Shown in pieces: positions 47,401 through 56,441 of a stretch of 64,000 bases of DNA. Source of the stretch: Mycobacterium gordonae (GTDB taxonomy: Bacteria > Actinomycetota > Actinomycetes > Mycobacteriales > Mycobacteriaceae). The notes under the pieces were generated by a model that searched no databases, was not told the DNA's origin, and was given only the letters and a program-made list of their open reading frames with translations. Position 1 is the stretch's first letter. Each line of letters opens with the position of its first letter. The stretch spans positions 5,364,739 to 5,428,738 of the forward strand of contig NZ_CP070973.1 in the NCBI RefSeq assembly GCF_017086405.1. The letters run 5' to 3'. The position numbers and the translations under genes were made by a program.

Positions 47401-48490
47401 GGGCAACGACGAGTTCGCGATTCTGCTTGCCGAGGGCGCCGATCTGATCTCCGCGCGCGCGCAGGCGGGCCGGCTGCTGGAAGCGCTGAACGAGCCGTTC
47501 ACGCTGGATCCGATGACCGTGCAGGTGGACGCCTTCATCGCCATCGCCCTGTTCCCCGATCATTGCGATCATCCCCAGGAACTGCTCAATCGCGCCGAAA
47601 TCGCTCTGCCGCACGCCAAATCCGCCAAGGGCAAGATCGCGGTGTACGACGCGGCATACGAGTTGTATCGCGACAACGACCCCAACCTCGTCGAGGAGCT
47701 ACGTGCGGCGCTGGCCGACGGTAACGAACAGCTGACGTGCCACTACCAGCCCAAGGTCAACGCGAGCGACGGCAGCGTGCACAGCGTGGAGGCGTTATTG
47801 CGCTGGCACCACCCCAACCGCGGGCTGCTGTTGCCGGAGGAGTTCCTGCCGGCCGCCGAGCGTGCCGGTCTGATGCGCAAGGTGGCCAACCGCACCGTCA
47901 ACCTCGCTCTCGAACAGGCTCGGTGCTGGCGCGAGCAGGGCATGGCGCTGACGGTGGCCGTCAACCTGTCCACGACGAACCTGCTGGACCTCGACCTCGT
48001 CGGCACCATCGAACAACTGCTGACGACCCATGGTTTGCCCGCCGACGAACTCATCATCGAGATCACCGAAAGCACCCTCGTAGACTCCGCACGCTCGCGC
48101 AGCACCGTGGCCGCGCTGCAGCGCCTCGGGGTGCGAATCTCCCTCGACGACTACGGAACCGGATGGTCGTCGCTGGCCCGCCTGCAGGACGTCTCGGTCG
48201 ACGAGCTGAAACTCGACCGGGTGTTCGTGGCGCGTCTTGCCCAGGACCCGCGCTCGGTGGCGATCGTGCGCTCCACGGTGGCCCTGGCCGCAAGCCTCGG
48301 CGCGGACCTGATAGCCGAGGGCGTCGAAGACGAGGCGACCCTGCGCGCGCTGCGGCAGTACGGATGCACCATCACTCAAGGGTTTGTGCACAGTCCGCCG
48401 ATGCCGGCCGGTGATCTGCTGCGGTGGATCGCCGACCATGCCCCTGATGAGGTGGCGAGCGAACCTGAGCAGGCCGGGGTTACCGACTAG
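44474..48490 (+). CDS. Large membrane cyclic-di-GMP protein: TM-GGDEF-TM-GGDEF(degenerate)-EAL
   Basis: This protein has about 1,338 residues. The first half has roughly eight to nine membrane segments (to about residue 330) and a GGDEF domain with an intact RLGGDEFAV site near 424 and RDSLTGLANR near 347. A second membrane block (about 580-870) follows, then a GGDEF-like domain whose site reads AGNDEFAI near 976, and an EAL domain with EALLRW near 1105, VNLST, IEITES, LDDYGTGWSSL, ELKLDR and EGVEDE, all phosphodiesterase residues. It can therefore probably both make and break cyclic-di-GMP. Starts at ATG 44474 and 44495 both have ribosome-binding sites. M. tuberculosis has no such gene at this locus. 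Confidence 0.88.
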   Translation: MCELEPRMKRWAGMRCPFTGLTVRVTGAVVGGYSLAAALVIASSVWGWQGPYATRPAVQVVTVLCLTFSATCACRAARHSLGRRRFGWAALVVALAGWAAGEIIWSVYDVRSEFEHASHPADAEIVLLLYPLGVFAAMLLLSNPPGGHNLWRLVLDGVIVSMSLWVASWVFVLDKLLKTDSSSRLVTVAHVSADVVLMTSAILLLSRNRPGRRRSVNLFASGVATIMLADMLVLFQTGIGSYHTGDLVDVSRVAGLGLMALAGLVSVQEPTVVNMSPEITSHTRLWLPYLPLLLAAALGLGHAVRFMRHGPLVVGLGILVAAVLARQFVVLVENQGLLTEVAEEAFRDSLTGLANRANFLHKLERALAQRREDSEPIAVMCLDLDNFKSVNDALGHPAGDELLVRVAGRLSTTLGDQGTVARLGGDEFAVLIEGPVEESHAAAERVLESFNAAIVVDGVPLAVRPSIGFTVAAPDSNHTVDELLRHSDLAMYAAKREGGQCIRSFVPDLPLPYALPELNNESMLALKSSLENGFDGARLYRSASTANASVLARTIKPLAAVAKSPTDEIQDVSHSVRWPPMAIRISLGALTIGVLVFASSCLPDPHADHTPFFANVFYPVLNFFAAALIGYRAYRVKADRAAWMLIATGTAVSALGDVVYAKWVPNGQSPSIADAAYLSFYPFVYLGLLLLMRARLKRVPVPVRLDCVVCGLVMASVAAALTAGPIHTAATKAPATVLVGLIYPWLDLVLLALAAGMLPILGWRHEFRWGLLVIGFVLFAAADTAYLFETSAGSYRVGTMLDAFWPASYLLIAVAGWTAWSSAPPSPRRSLGSYVAPVASTIVALAVTASSNESRAASVLAALSLIAVAARFSVTFREVSIMAEKHKQAMTDQLTTLPNRRSLATTLTAVPLALPPAVGPALSTRGPARRALLLLQLHEFDEISDTVGHRFGDDLLCQIANRLSLNVRREDMLARAGNDEFAILLAEGADLISARAQAGRLLEALNEPFTLDPMTVQVDAFIAIALFPDHCDHPQELLNRAEIALPHAKSAKGKIAVYDAAYELYRDNDPNLVEELRAALADGNEQLTCHYQPKVNASDGSVHSVEALLRWHHPNRGLLLPEEFLPAAERAGLMRKVANRTVNLALEQARCWREQGMALTVAVNLSTTNLLDLDLVGTIEQLLTTHGLPADELIIEITESTLVDSARSRSTVAALQRLGVRISLDDYGTGWSSLARLQDVSVDELKLDRVFVARLAQDPRSVAIVRSTVALAASLGADLIAEGVEDEATLRALRQYGCTITQGFVHSPPMPAGDLLRWIADHAPDEVASEPEQAGVTD

Positions 48491-48544
48491 ACGTGGCGAT
48501 CGCAAGCGCGGCACGTGGCCGGGCGCCGCGGGTCGCCACCATCT

Positions 48545-49585
48545 CTAGTAGAGCTCCTTGGCCAGCAGTTCCAGCGTGGCCACCCGGGCCGGTGCGGTCC
48601 GGGGATCGGTGCCACGACGAGCCGAGGCCACCGGGTGCACCATCACCTCGTCGACACCGAAGCGTTCAGCCAGCGCCCGTACCTGATCGGCGGCCTCGGC
48701 GGGCGCGCCGACGACCGCCCGCGCCAGCCCGCTGTCCACGATGTGCTGCTGTTGCGGGGTGAGGGTGGCCTGCCGCGCCGCTTCGACCAGGTGCACCGGG
48801 CCCAGCGGCTGGCCGGTACGCAGCCGGGCCATGATCTGGAGATTGGGCAGTATCAATTCCATTGCCTCGTCCCGGGTTTCGGCTACTGACGCGTTGACCG
48901 TCAAGAACGTGACCGGCTGGGGCGTAACGTCGCTGGGCCGGAAATGGTCGCGGTAGTACTGCAACGCTTCCTCGGTCCCCTGCCCGGAGAAATGGTGGGC
49001 GAACACGTAGGGCAGCCCTTTGGCGGCGGCCAGGCGCGCCGAGTACATCGATGAACCCAGTAGCCACAGTCGCGGCTCGCTGGCGGCCGCCGGGGTCGCC
49101 TTGAGCGTGTAGTCCCCCGAACGCAGCGGCACCCGGACGCCGCGGGGACTCATCAGCGCGACCACATCGTCGAGGTACTCAGGGAAATTCCCGATATCGC
49201 GGTCGTCGCGGCCGCCGCGCAGCGCGTAGGACGTGACCGGATCGGAGCCGGGGGCACGGCCGATGCCGAGGTCGATGCGACCCGGCGCGGCGGCCTCCAG
49301 CAGGGCGAACTGCTCGGCCACGGCCAACGGCGCGTGGTTGGGCAGCATCACCCCTCCCGAGCCGAGGCGTAGCTGGTGGGTTTGCGCGGCCAGGTAGGCG
49401 ATCAGGACCGGCGGGCTGGTGGCGCCCACCGAGGGCATGTTGTGGTGCTCGGCCACCCAGTAGCGCGTGCAGCCCAGCCGGTCGGCCGTCTGCGCCAGCG
49501 ACACGGTGGCCGCAAGCGCGTCGCCGGTGGACTGGTCGCTGCGCACCGGAACCAGGTCAAGGACGGAAAGGCGCACGGTGGGCAC
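48545..49585 (-). CDS. LLM-class flavin-dependent oxidoreductase (MsnO8-like)
   Basis: This 346-residue member of the bacterial luciferase-like monooxygenase superfamily has an N-terminus LSVLDLVPVRSDQSTGDAL and YWVAEHHNMPSVGATSPPVLI, characteristic of the MsnO8/YhbW-type subgroup, plus GRIDLGIGRAPGSDP. These are TIM-barrel enzymes using FMN or F420. The subgroup usually uses FMNH2, but the substrate is unknown. The start is GTG 49585. It converges on the GGDEF/EAL gene, with 54 bp between stops. Confidence 0.87.
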   Translation of the reverse strand: MPTVRLSVLDLVPVRSDQSTGDALAATVSLAQTADRLGCTRYWVAEHHNMPSVGATSPPVLIAYLAAQTHQLRLGSGGVMLPNHAPLAVAEQFALLEAAAPGRIDLGIGRAPGSDPVTSYALRGGRDDRDIGNFPEYLDDVVALMSPRGVRVPLRSGDYTLKATPAAASEPRLWLLGSSMYSARLAAAKGLPYVFAHHFSGQGTEEALQYYRDHFRPSDVTPQPVTFLTVNASVAETRDEAMELILPNLQIMARLRTGQPLGPVHLVEAARQATLTPQQQHIVDSGLARAVVGAPAEAADQVRALAERFGVDEVMVHPVASARRGTDPRTAPARVATLELLAKELY

Positions 49586-49616
49586 AACGCATCCGGGTGG
49601 GCAGATGTTCCCCGAG

Positions 49617-50738
49617 TCAGTAGTTCAGCAGCGTGAACGAATTCACGATGAGGTCGAACTGCTCCTGGGAAATGGGCGCACCACCGGGGATGCTGTCGCT
49701 GGCCAGGAACTGGGTGCGCTCGGTGTAGGCGTGGAAGCGCTTGAAATAGTTGGCGAATCCGAGCCCGTGATCGATGCGGGCCAGTTTGAGTTCGCCGGCC
49801 AGGACGGTTGCGCCCAGCAATGCAAGGCTGGTGCCCTGCCCGGACAGCGGCGAGGCGCAGTAAGCGGCGTCACCGACGAGCGCAACCCGCCCAATTGACC
49901 AGTGGTCCATCACAATCTGGGACATCTCGTCGAAGTAGAAGTCCGGCGCCGTGCGCATGAGCTCCAGCAGCTGCGGTCGCACCCAGCCGTCGTCGGCCAT
50001 CCGCCGCTCCAGCTCGGCGAACTGAGCTTCGGTGTCGCGGTAGTCGATTCGCAGCTCCGGGTCCATAAACCCCAACATCGCCCGCGCTTCGGAGTTGCGG
50101 CGCGCACTGTAGACCCCGGCCATGCTGGAGTCGCCGTAGTGCCACTTCTGCCAGTAGTCCAGGTCCAGAAAATTCGGCACGGTGAAGATCGCCGCAAAGG
50201 TGCCGAGCCGCTTGATGAATCGTTCTTCGGGGCCGAAAACCAGCCGGCGCACGTTGGAGTGCAGGCCGTCGGCGCCGATCACCAGGTCGAAGCTGCGTGG
50301 GTCGGAGTTCTCGAAGGTGACGTTGACCGCGGGACCGAGGTTCTCCAGGGTGTCGATGCTGTCGTCGAACAGGAACTCGGTCTTCAATTTCGTTTCGTCA
50401 TAGAGCAATCCGACCAGGTCGTCGCGCAACAACTCGATGTCCGGGTTGTTGATCGGCCCGCCGGTCGGCGTCGATTCGGTGTCTTCGGAAAGCACGTTGC
50501 CGTCCCGGTCGACGACCGAGGATCCCTGGATGTTGGTCTTGCAGTCCTGTGCCGCGGCGCGCAGGCCCATCCGGTCGAGCACCTCGAGGGCCGGACCGCG
50601 AACGTCGATCGCCTGACCCCCGGGACGCAGCCCGGGATAACGCTCCACCACGGTGACCGCATAGCCATTGCGCTGCAGCCAGTAGGCCGCGGTGAGCCCG
50701 GCCACACTGGCGCCGGACACCAGCACCGATTCCACCAT
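49617..50738 (-). CDS. FAD-dependent monooxygenase (Rv1260 type)
   Basis: This 373-residue PHBH-fold flavoprotein has FAD-binding GASVAGLTAAYWLQ at residues 9-22, a DG motif as VIGADGLHSNVRR, and GDAAYCASPLSGQGTSLA. It resembles aromatic or tetracycline-type hydroxylases; the substrate is unknown. Its ATG overlaps the udgB stop by one base (TAATG), so the two are translated together, as Rv1259-Rv1260 are in M. tuberculosis. Confidence 0.9.
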   Translation of the reverse strand: MVESVLVSGASVAGLTAAYWLQRNGYAVTVVERYPGLRPGGQAIDVRGPALEVLDRMGLRAAAQDCKTNIQGSSVVDRDGNVLSEDTESTPTGGPINNPDIELLRDDLVGLLYDETKLKTEFLFDDSIDTLENLGPAVNVTFENSDPRSFDLVIGADGLHSNVRRLVFGPEERFIKRLGTFAAIFTVPNFLDLDYWQKWHYGDSSMAGVYSARRNSEARAMLGFMDPELRIDYRDTEAQFAELERRMADDGWVRPQLLELMRTAPDFYFDEMSQIVMDHWSIGRVALVGDAAYCASPLSGQGTSLALLGATVLAGELKLARIDHGLGFANYFKRFHAYTERTQFLASDSIPGGAPISQEQFDLIVNSFTLLNY

Positions 50739-51544
50739 TACCTGATTCCTGCCAGCTTCTTCGCGTCCTCGAACACCTCATCAAGCATTGCCGGAGTCAA
50801 CCTACCCGTGAACATGTTCTGTTGGCTCGGGTGGTAGCAGCCCAGCAGTCGCACCCCGGCGGGCAACTCGGCGACGACGCCGTGGCCGAACTTCGGCTTA
50901 CCCGCCCCGCCGTTGAGGCGCAAGGCGATCTGCCAGGCAAACCCGCCGAGTGCGACCACCACCCTGACATGCGGGGCGACCAACCGCCATTCGGCGTCCA
51001 GCCACGGCGCACAGGTGTCCCGTTCGGCCGGGGTCGGGGCATTGGCCGGTGGCGCGCAGCGCACCGGCGCCACGATGCGAATCTCCTTGGCACGCAACCC
51101 GTCCGCGGCGTCGACGCTGGTGGGCTGATTGACCATTCCGGCCCGGTACAGGGCCGCGTACAGCTGGTCGCCGGAACGGTCGCCGGTGAACATCCGGCCC
51201 GTCCGATTGGCGCCGTGCGCGGCGGGCGCCAGGCCGACGATCAGCAGCCGCGGCCGCTTCGCCCCCCAGCCCGGCACCGGACGGCCCCAGTACGGCTGGT
51301 CGGCGAAGGCTCGCCGTTTGGCCAGGGCGACGTCCTCGCGCCAGGTGACCAGCCGGGGGCAGGCCCGGCACATGCTGATCGCGGCGTCGAGTTCGGCGAC
51401 CGATCCGGACGCGTCAGCCAGCGCCGCGACGCCGGCAGCGTCGGCGGCCACCGGGGTGCGCGACGTCGCCGGGTCACCCGGCCATCCGGCGCCGGGCGGC
51501 ACCGGCGACGCGAAGGCCCGGCCGGTGTTGGGATGGTTGAGCAC
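50738..51544 (-). CDS. udgB: Type 5 uracil-DNA glycosylase UdgB
   Basis: This roughly 268-residue iron-sulfur DNA glycosylase removes uracil and other deaminated bases. Cluster cysteines are visible in MCRACPRL and in [16 protein letters not shown]. The catalytic motif reads [19 protein letters not shown], and the C-terminal loop [13 protein letters not shown] 51544 was chosen, the closest start to the conserved region [20 protein letters not shown]. It is divergent from tap across 74 bp. Confidence 0.92.
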   Translation of the reverse strand: MLNHPNTGRAFASPVPPGAGWPGDPATSRTPVAADAAGVAALADASGSVAELDAAISMCRACPRLVTWREDVALAKRRAFADQPYWGRPVPGWGAKRPRLLIVGLAPAAHGANRTGRMFTGDRSGDQLYAALYRAGMVNQPTSVDAADGLRAKEIRIVAPVRCAPPANAPTPAERDTCAPWLDAEWRLVAPHVRVVVALGGFAWQIALRLNGGAGKPKFGHGVVAELPAGVRLLGCYHPSQQNMFTGRLTPAMLDEVFEDAKKLAGIR

Positions 51545-51618
51545 GTCTACATCCTGCCGCCGGAGAAATTCAGTGGTCCCGGCGACGCCTATGGCGCTAG
51601 ATTCAGCCGCGATATCCC

Positions 51619-52863
51619 ATGACCGAAAAAAGCCGCCGCCCGGCATTCCTGCTGCTGTTCGCCACGTTGATGGCGTGTGCGGGCGACGGCATCTCGATCG
51701 TCGCTTTCCCCTGGCTGGTGCTGCAGCGCCAGGGCAGCGCGGGGCAGGCGTCGATCGTGGCGGGGGCGACCACACTGCCGCTGTTGTTCTCCACGCTGCT
51801 AGCCGGCACCGCCGTTGATTACTTCGGTCGTCGCCGGGTGTCGATGGTCTCCGACGCCCTCTCGGGGGCCGCCGTGGCCGCGGTTCCCGTCATCGCCTGG
51901 GCGTACGGCACCGAGGCGGTCAACGTGGCGGTGCTGGCGGCGCTGGGTGCGTGTGCGGCCGCCTTCGACCCGGCCGGGATCACCGCCCGCCAATCGATGC
52001 TGCCCGAGGCCGCCGCCCGGGCGGGTTGGTCGCTGGACCGGGTCAACAGCGGCTACGAGGCGATCCTGAACCTGGCTTTCATGGTCGGACCGGGAATCGG
52101 CGGACTGATGATCGCAACGCTCGGCGGCGTCAACACGATGTGGATCACCGCGGGAGCCTTCGCGCTGTCCATCGTGGCGATCGCCCTGCTGCGTCTGGAC
52201 GGCGCCGGTAAGCCAATGCACGCCTCCCGCCCTGACGGTCTGTGGTCGGGGATCTCCGAAGGCCTGCGATTCGTGTGGAGCCTGCGGGTGCTGCGCACGC
52301 TGGCGTTGATCGACCTCACCGTCACCGCGCTGTACCTGCCGATGGAGAGCGTGCTGTTTCCCAAGTACTTCAGCGATCGCCACCAACCGGGTGCGCTGGG
52401 CTCGGTGCTGATGGCGCTATCGCTCGGTGGATTGGTCGGTGCGCTGGGCTACGTGGGGCTGGTGAAGCGGTTGTCGCGCCGCATCATCATGTTGACCGCA
52501 GTGCTGACACTTGGTGTGACGGCGGCGGTCATCGCGTTGTTGCCGCCGCTGCCGGTGATCTTGGCGCTGGTGGGGTTGGTGGGGCTGGTCTACGGTCCGA
52601 TTCAGCCGATCTACGCCTATATTTTGCAGACCAGGGCGCCGGCACATCTGAGGGGACGGGCGCTCGGAGTCATGACGTCGCTGGCCTACGCGGCGGGCCC
52701 GCTGGGGCTGGTGTTGGCGGGTCCGTTGACCGATGCCGCCGGGTTGCAGGTGGCGTTCCTCGCACTGGCGCTGCCGATCGTGGTCACCGGGGTGTTCTGC
52801 ATCCGGCTGCCGTCGTTGCGGGAACTTGACCGCGCGCCGCAGTTCGCCGCCGAACCCAACTAG
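51619..52863 (+). CDS. tap: MFS multidrug efflux pump Tap (Rv1258c type)
   Basis: This 414-residue MFS transporter has 12 predicted membrane helices, with signature motif [14 protein letters not shown] after helix 2. The sequence and position beside udgB match Rv1258c, the Tap pump that exports tetracycline, aminoglycosides and rifampicin and is induced by WhiB7 in M. tuberculosis. The short upstream region has an AT-rich AAATTC at about 51567, but I could not define a WhiB7-type promoter with confidence. Confidence 0.92.
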   Translation: MTEKSRRPAFLLLFATLMACAGDGISIVAFPWLVLQRQGSAGQASIVAGATTLPLLFSTLLAGTAVDYFGRRRVSMVSDALSGAAVAAVPVIAWAYGTEAVNVAVLAALGACAAAFDPAGITARQSMLPEAAARAGWSLDRVNSGYEAILNLAFMVGPGIGGLMIATLGGVNTMWITAGAFALSIVAIALLRLDGAGKPMHASRPDGLWSGISEGLRFVWSLRVLRTLALIDLTVTALYLPMESVLFPKYFSDRHQPGALGSVLMALSLGGLVGALGYVGLVKRLSRRIIMLTAVLTLGVTAAVIALLPPLPVILALVGLVGLVYGPIQPIYAYILQTRAPAHLRGRALGVMTSLAYAAGPLGLVLAGPLTDAAGLQVAFLALALPIVVTGVFCIRLPSLRELDRAPQFAAEPN

Positions 52864-53119
52864 GACCGGTGGGCGACGCAGTGCCCCTGCGGTCCGGGCG
52901 TCGGTAGCGGCAGCCGGAGGTGTAAACCGCTAATTCTGGATGTGTTCCGCCGAGTAATTTCGGTGGCCGTGGCGCCGTCGCCGGGGCATGCTGGCGTTGC
53001 AGGCGCCGGTACCAGCGGCGGGACCTGGCGGAAGTCCTGAATCCCCCGGCGTCGACGCCTGACACCGTCCGCTCCGGACCGGCTGTCCGGCTCCCCTGGC
53101 CATACGTAGGATCGATCCG

Positions 53120-54481
53120 GTGGACGTGCTGGCCAGCCTGATCGCCGAACTGCCCGAAGGTATGGTGGTCACCGATCCCGCCGTCACCGAGGGCTACCGG
53201 CAGGACCGAGCGCTGGACCCGTCGGCAGGCAAGCCGCTGGCCGTGGTCCGCCCGCGGCAGACCAAAGAGGTGCAGACAGTGCTGCGCTGGGCCGCCGCGC
53301 ACAAGGTGCCAGTGGTGACCCGCGGGGCGGGCAGCGGCCTGTCCGGCGGAGCCACGGCGGTCGACGACGGAATCGTGCTGTCCACCGAGAAGATGCGCGA
53401 CATCACCATCGACCCGGTGACCCGTACCGCGGTGTGCCAGCCGGGGCTGTTCAACGCCGAGGTGAAGAAGGCGGCCGCCGATCACGGGCTGTGGTACCCG
53501 CCCGATCCGTCGTCCTACGAGATCTGCAGCATCGGCGGCAACATCGCTACCAACGCCGGTGGCCTGTGCTGCGTCAAGTACGGAGTCACCACCGACTACG
53601 TGCTGGGCATGCAAGTGGTGCTGGCCGACGGCACGGCCGTCCGGTTGGGCGGTCCCCGGCTGAAAGACGTTGCGGGACTTTCGCTGACCAAGCTGTTCGT
53701 CGGCAGCGAAGGAACGCTCGGCATCGTCACGGAGGTGACGCTGCGGCTGTTGCCCGCGCAGAACGCGTCGAGCATTGTGGTGGCCAGCTTCGCCTCGGTG
53801 GGGTCGGCAGTCGACGCGGTGCTCGGAGTCAGCGCGCGGCTTCGCCCGTCGATGCTCGAGTTCATGGACCAGGTGGCCATCAACGCCGTCGAGGACACGT
53901 TACGGATGGACCTGGACCGTTCCGCGGCGGCCATGCTAGTGGCCGGGTCGGACGAACGCGGACGCGCCGGCACCGAGGACGCCGAGGTGATGGCCGCGGT
54001 ATTCGCCGAACATGGTGCGACCGAAGTGTTTTCGACCGACGATCCGGACGAGGGCGAGGCGTTCGTCGCCGCCCGCCGGTTCTGCATTCCGGCGGTGGAG
54101 GCCAAGGGATCGCTGTTGCTCGAAGACGTCGGGGTGCCGCTCCCGGCGCTGGGCGCACTGGTCACCGGGATCGCCCGGATCGCCGACCAGCGGGACCTGA
54201 TGATCTCGGTCATCGCCCACGCCGGAGACGGCAACACCCACCCACTGCTGGTGTTCGACCCGGAGGATGCGGCGATGGCCGACCGGGCGCAGGTCGCCTA
54301 CGGGGAGATCATGGATCTGGCAGTCAGACTGGGCGGGACGATCACCGGCGAACACGGTGTCGGCCGACTGAAGCGGCCGTGGCTGGCCGACTATCTGGGA
54401 CCCGAGGTCATGGACCTGAACCGGCGCATCAAGGCGGCCCTCGACCCGGACGGGATTCTCAACCCTGGGTCGGGTATCTAA
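53120..54481 (+). CDS. FAD-linked oxidase, glycolate oxidase/D-lactate dehydrogenase type (Rv1257c)
   Basis: This 453-residue VAO/PCMH flavoprotein has an N-terminal FAD-binding domain (VTRGAGSGLSGGA, IGGNIATNAGG, GSEGTLGIVTEVTLRLLP) and a C-terminal FAD-oxidase_C domain with the metal-binding IAHAGDGNTHPLLVFD and GEHGVGRLKRPWL. It oxidises 2-hydroxy acids. The start is GTG 53120. It stands alone, 61 bp before cyp130. Confidence 0.93.
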   Translation: MDVLASLIAELPEGMVVTDPAVTEGYRQDRALDPSAGKPLAVVRPRQTKEVQTVLRWAAAHKVPVVTRGAGSGLSGGATAVDDGIVLSTEKMRDITIDPVTRTAVCQPGLFNAEVKKAAADHGLWYPPDPSSYEICSIGGNIATNAGGLCCVKYGVTTDYVLGMQVVLADGTAVRLGGPRLKDVAGLSLTKLFVGSEGTLGIVTEVTLRLLPAQNASSIVVASFASVGSAVDAVLGVSARLRPSMLEFMDQVAINAVEDTLRMDLDRSAAAMLVAGSDERGRAGTEDAEVMAAVFAEHGATEVFSTDDPDEGEAFVAARRFCIPAVEAKGSLLLEDVGVPLPALGALVTGIARIADQRDLMISVIAHAGDGNTHPLLVFDPEDAAMADRAQVAYGEIMDLAVRLGGTITGEHGVGRLKRPWLADYLGPEVMDLNRRIKAALDPDGILNPGSGI

Positions 54482-54507
54482 TTGCGGACCTTGGCCCGCC
54501 GGGGCGA

Positions 54508-54536
54508 TTGACAGACTAGCGAGTGTGTCGTACCAA
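54508..54536 (+). promoter_or_regulatory. Promoter of the cyp130-tetR operon with overlapping palindrome
   Basis: TTGACA (54508-54513), a 17-nt spacer and TACCAA (54531-54536) place the predicted transcription start at or next to the ATG (54543), so the mRNA is probably leaderless. GACAGAC (54510-54516) and GTGTGTC (54523-54529) form an inverted repeat with six of seven pairs, lying in the spacer as expected for a TetR operator. Confidence 0.6.
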
Positions 54537-54542
54537 TAAGAC

Positions 54543-55784
54543 ATGACTGCAGTTGTGTCTCACGCCGCGCCGGCTACGTTCGTGCTCGCCACGGCCGAAA
54601 CCTGGTCGAACCCCTGGCCGATGTACCGGGCGCTGCGCGACCGCGACCCGGTGCATCACGTCGTGCCGGCGGGGCATCCCGACCACGACTACTACGTGTT
54701 GTCACGACACGCCGACGTCTGGGCGGCCGCCCGCGACCACCAGACGTTCTCCTCGGCAGAGGGCCTGACCGTCAACTATGGCGACCTGGACATGATCGGG
54801 CTGCGGGACAACCCACCGATGGTGATGCAGGATCCGCCGGTGCACACCCAGTTCCGCAAGCTGGTGTCCCGCGGGTTCACGCCGCGCCAGGTCGAGGCCG
54901 TCGAACCCAGGGTGCGCGAGTTCGTCGTCGAGCGCATCGAAAGCATCCGGGCGCGCGGCGAAGGCGACATCGTCGCCGAATTGTTCAAGCCCCTGCCGTC
55001 GATGGTCGTTGCGCATTATCTCGGTGTGCCGGAAAAGGATTGGGCTCAGTTCGACGGCTGGACCCAGGCCATCGTCGCGGCCAACACCGCCGAGGGCGGG
55101 ATAGCCGGCGCGCTGGAAACCGTCGGCGAGGCGGTGGGGACCATGATGTCCTACTTCACGGCGCTGATCGAACGACGCCGGGTCCAACCCGAGGACGACA
55201 CGATTTCGCACCTGGTCGCCGCCGGGGTCGGCGCCGATGGAGACATCTCCGGCATCCTGGCCATCCTGGGCTTCACGTTCACCATGGTCACCGGAGGCAA
55301 CGACACCGTCACCGGCATGCTCGGCGGCTCAATGCCGTTGCTGCACGAACGGCCCGACCAGCGTCGGCTTCTGGTCGAGGATCCGGACCTGATCCCCGAT
55401 GCTGTCGAGGAACTGCTGCGGCTCACCTCGCCGGTGCAGGGCCTGGCCCGCACCGTCACCCGCGACGTCACGATCGAGAACACCACCATTCCGGCCGGTC
55501 GCCGGGTGCTGCTGCTCTACGGGTCGGCTAATCGCGACGAGCGCCAATACGGCGACAACGCCGCCGAACTCGACGTCACGCGCCGGCCACGCAACATCTT
55601 GACCTTCAGCCACGGCGCACACCACTGCCTCGGGTCGGCGGCGGCGCGGATGCAATCGCGGGTCGCACTGGGCGAATTGCTCAGCCGCTGCCCGGGTTTC
55701 GAGGTCGATGCGGCCAACATCGAGTGGTCCGGCGGCCACTACGTCCGGCGTCCGCTCTCGGTTCCGATTCGGGTCCGGACCTGA
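54543..55784 (+). CDS. cyp130: Cytochrome P450 CYP130
   Basis: This 413-residue P450 (405 in M. tuberculosis) has the I-helix VTGGNDTVTG, the EELLRLTSP ExxR motif and the heme loop TFSHGAHHCLGSAAARMQ with its ligand Cys. CYP130 binds azoles in M. tuberculosis; a natural substrate is not settled. The stop overlaps the TetR start by one base (TGATG). A TetR-like palindrome lies in its promoter. Confidence 0.95.
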   Translation: MTAVVSHAAPATFVLATAETWSNPWPMYRALRDRDPVHHVVPAGHPDHDYYVLSRHADVWAAARDHQTFSSAEGLTVNYGDLDMIGLRDNPPMVMQDPPVHTQFRKLVSRGFTPRQVEAVEPRVREFVVERIESIRARGEGDIVAELFKPLPSMVVAHYLGVPEKDWAQFDGWTQAIVAANTAEGGIAGALETVGEAVGTMMSYFTALIERRRVQPEDDTISHLVAAGVGADGDISGILAILGFTFTMVTGGNDTVTGMLGGSMPLLHERPDQRRLLVEDPDLIPDAVEELLRLTSPVQGLARTVTRDVTIENTTIPAGRRVLLLYGSANRDERQYGDNAAELDVTRRPRNILTFSHGAHHCLGSAAARMQSRVALGELLSRCPGFEVDAANIEWSGGHYVRRPLSVPIRVRT

Positions 55785-56371
55785 TGGCGGGTGACTGGCT
55801 AGGCGATCGACGCAACGAGGTCGCCGCGGACCGGATCCTCGACGCCGCCGAGCAACTCTTCACCGAACACGACCCGGCGTCCGTCGGCATGAATGAAATA
55901 GCCAGGGCCGCGGGCTGTTCCCGCGCGACCCTGTACCGGTATTTCGACAGCCGGGAGTCGTTGCGCATTGCCTACGTCCATCGCGAGACCCATCGACTGG
56001 GACGTGAGATCCTCGCTTTGATCGAACGCATCAAGGAGCCGAGGGAGCGGCTGGTCGCCGGCATCACGGCCACCTTGCGAATGGTTCGCGAAAACCCAGC
56101 GTTGGCAGCATGGTTCGGGTCCACCCGATTGCCGATCGGTGGCGAAATGGCCGGACAGTCGGAGGTGATCACCGCACTGGCATCGGGATTCCTCGCCTCC
56201 CTGGGCCCGCCGCCAGGTGACGTGGACGGCGCCATCGAACGCCGCGCGCGGTGGGCGGTGCGGGTGATCGTCTCGATGCTGATGTTCCCCGGCGGCGACG
56301 CGGACGACGAGCGGGCGATGATCGACGAGTTTCTGGTCCCGGTCGTGGCACCGGTCTCTACCCGCAATTGA
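55784..56371 (+). CDS. TetR-family regulator of cyp130 (Rv1255c type)
   Basis: This 195-residue TetR protein has an N-terminal HTH (RILDAAEQLFTEHDPASVGM, IARAAGCSRATLYRYF) and a C-terminal ligand domain with a helix-rich pattern. It is translationally coupled to cyp130 (shared TGATG), and probably represses the operon through the palindrome at 54510-54529. The ligand is unknown. Confidence 0.92.
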   Translation: MAGDWLGDRRNEVAADRILDAAEQLFTEHDPASVGMNEIARAAGCSRATLYRYFDSRESLRIAYVHRETHRLGREILALIERIKEPRERLVAGITATLRMVRENPALAAWFGSTRLPIGGEMAGQSEVITALASGFLASLGPPPGDVDGAIERRARWAVRVIVSMLMFPGGDADDERAMIDEFLVPVVAPVSTRN

Positions 56372-56441
56372 TCCTGCGTCGTAAACTGCGCGCAGCAGGC
56401 GTACGTGTTTCGGGACGGGTACGACAGAGGCAGGGTTTGTG

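Noticed and set aside
48493-48539. GTGGCGA/TCGCCAC hairpin between the GGDEF/EAL and LLM genes
   Set aside because: The stem is only 7 bp with a 33-nt loop in GC-rich DNA, so chance is a sufficient explanation.
51545-51618. WhiB7-dependent promoter for tap
   Set aside because: Only an AT-rich AAATTC is visible; no -35/-10 pair with the expected arrangement could be placed.
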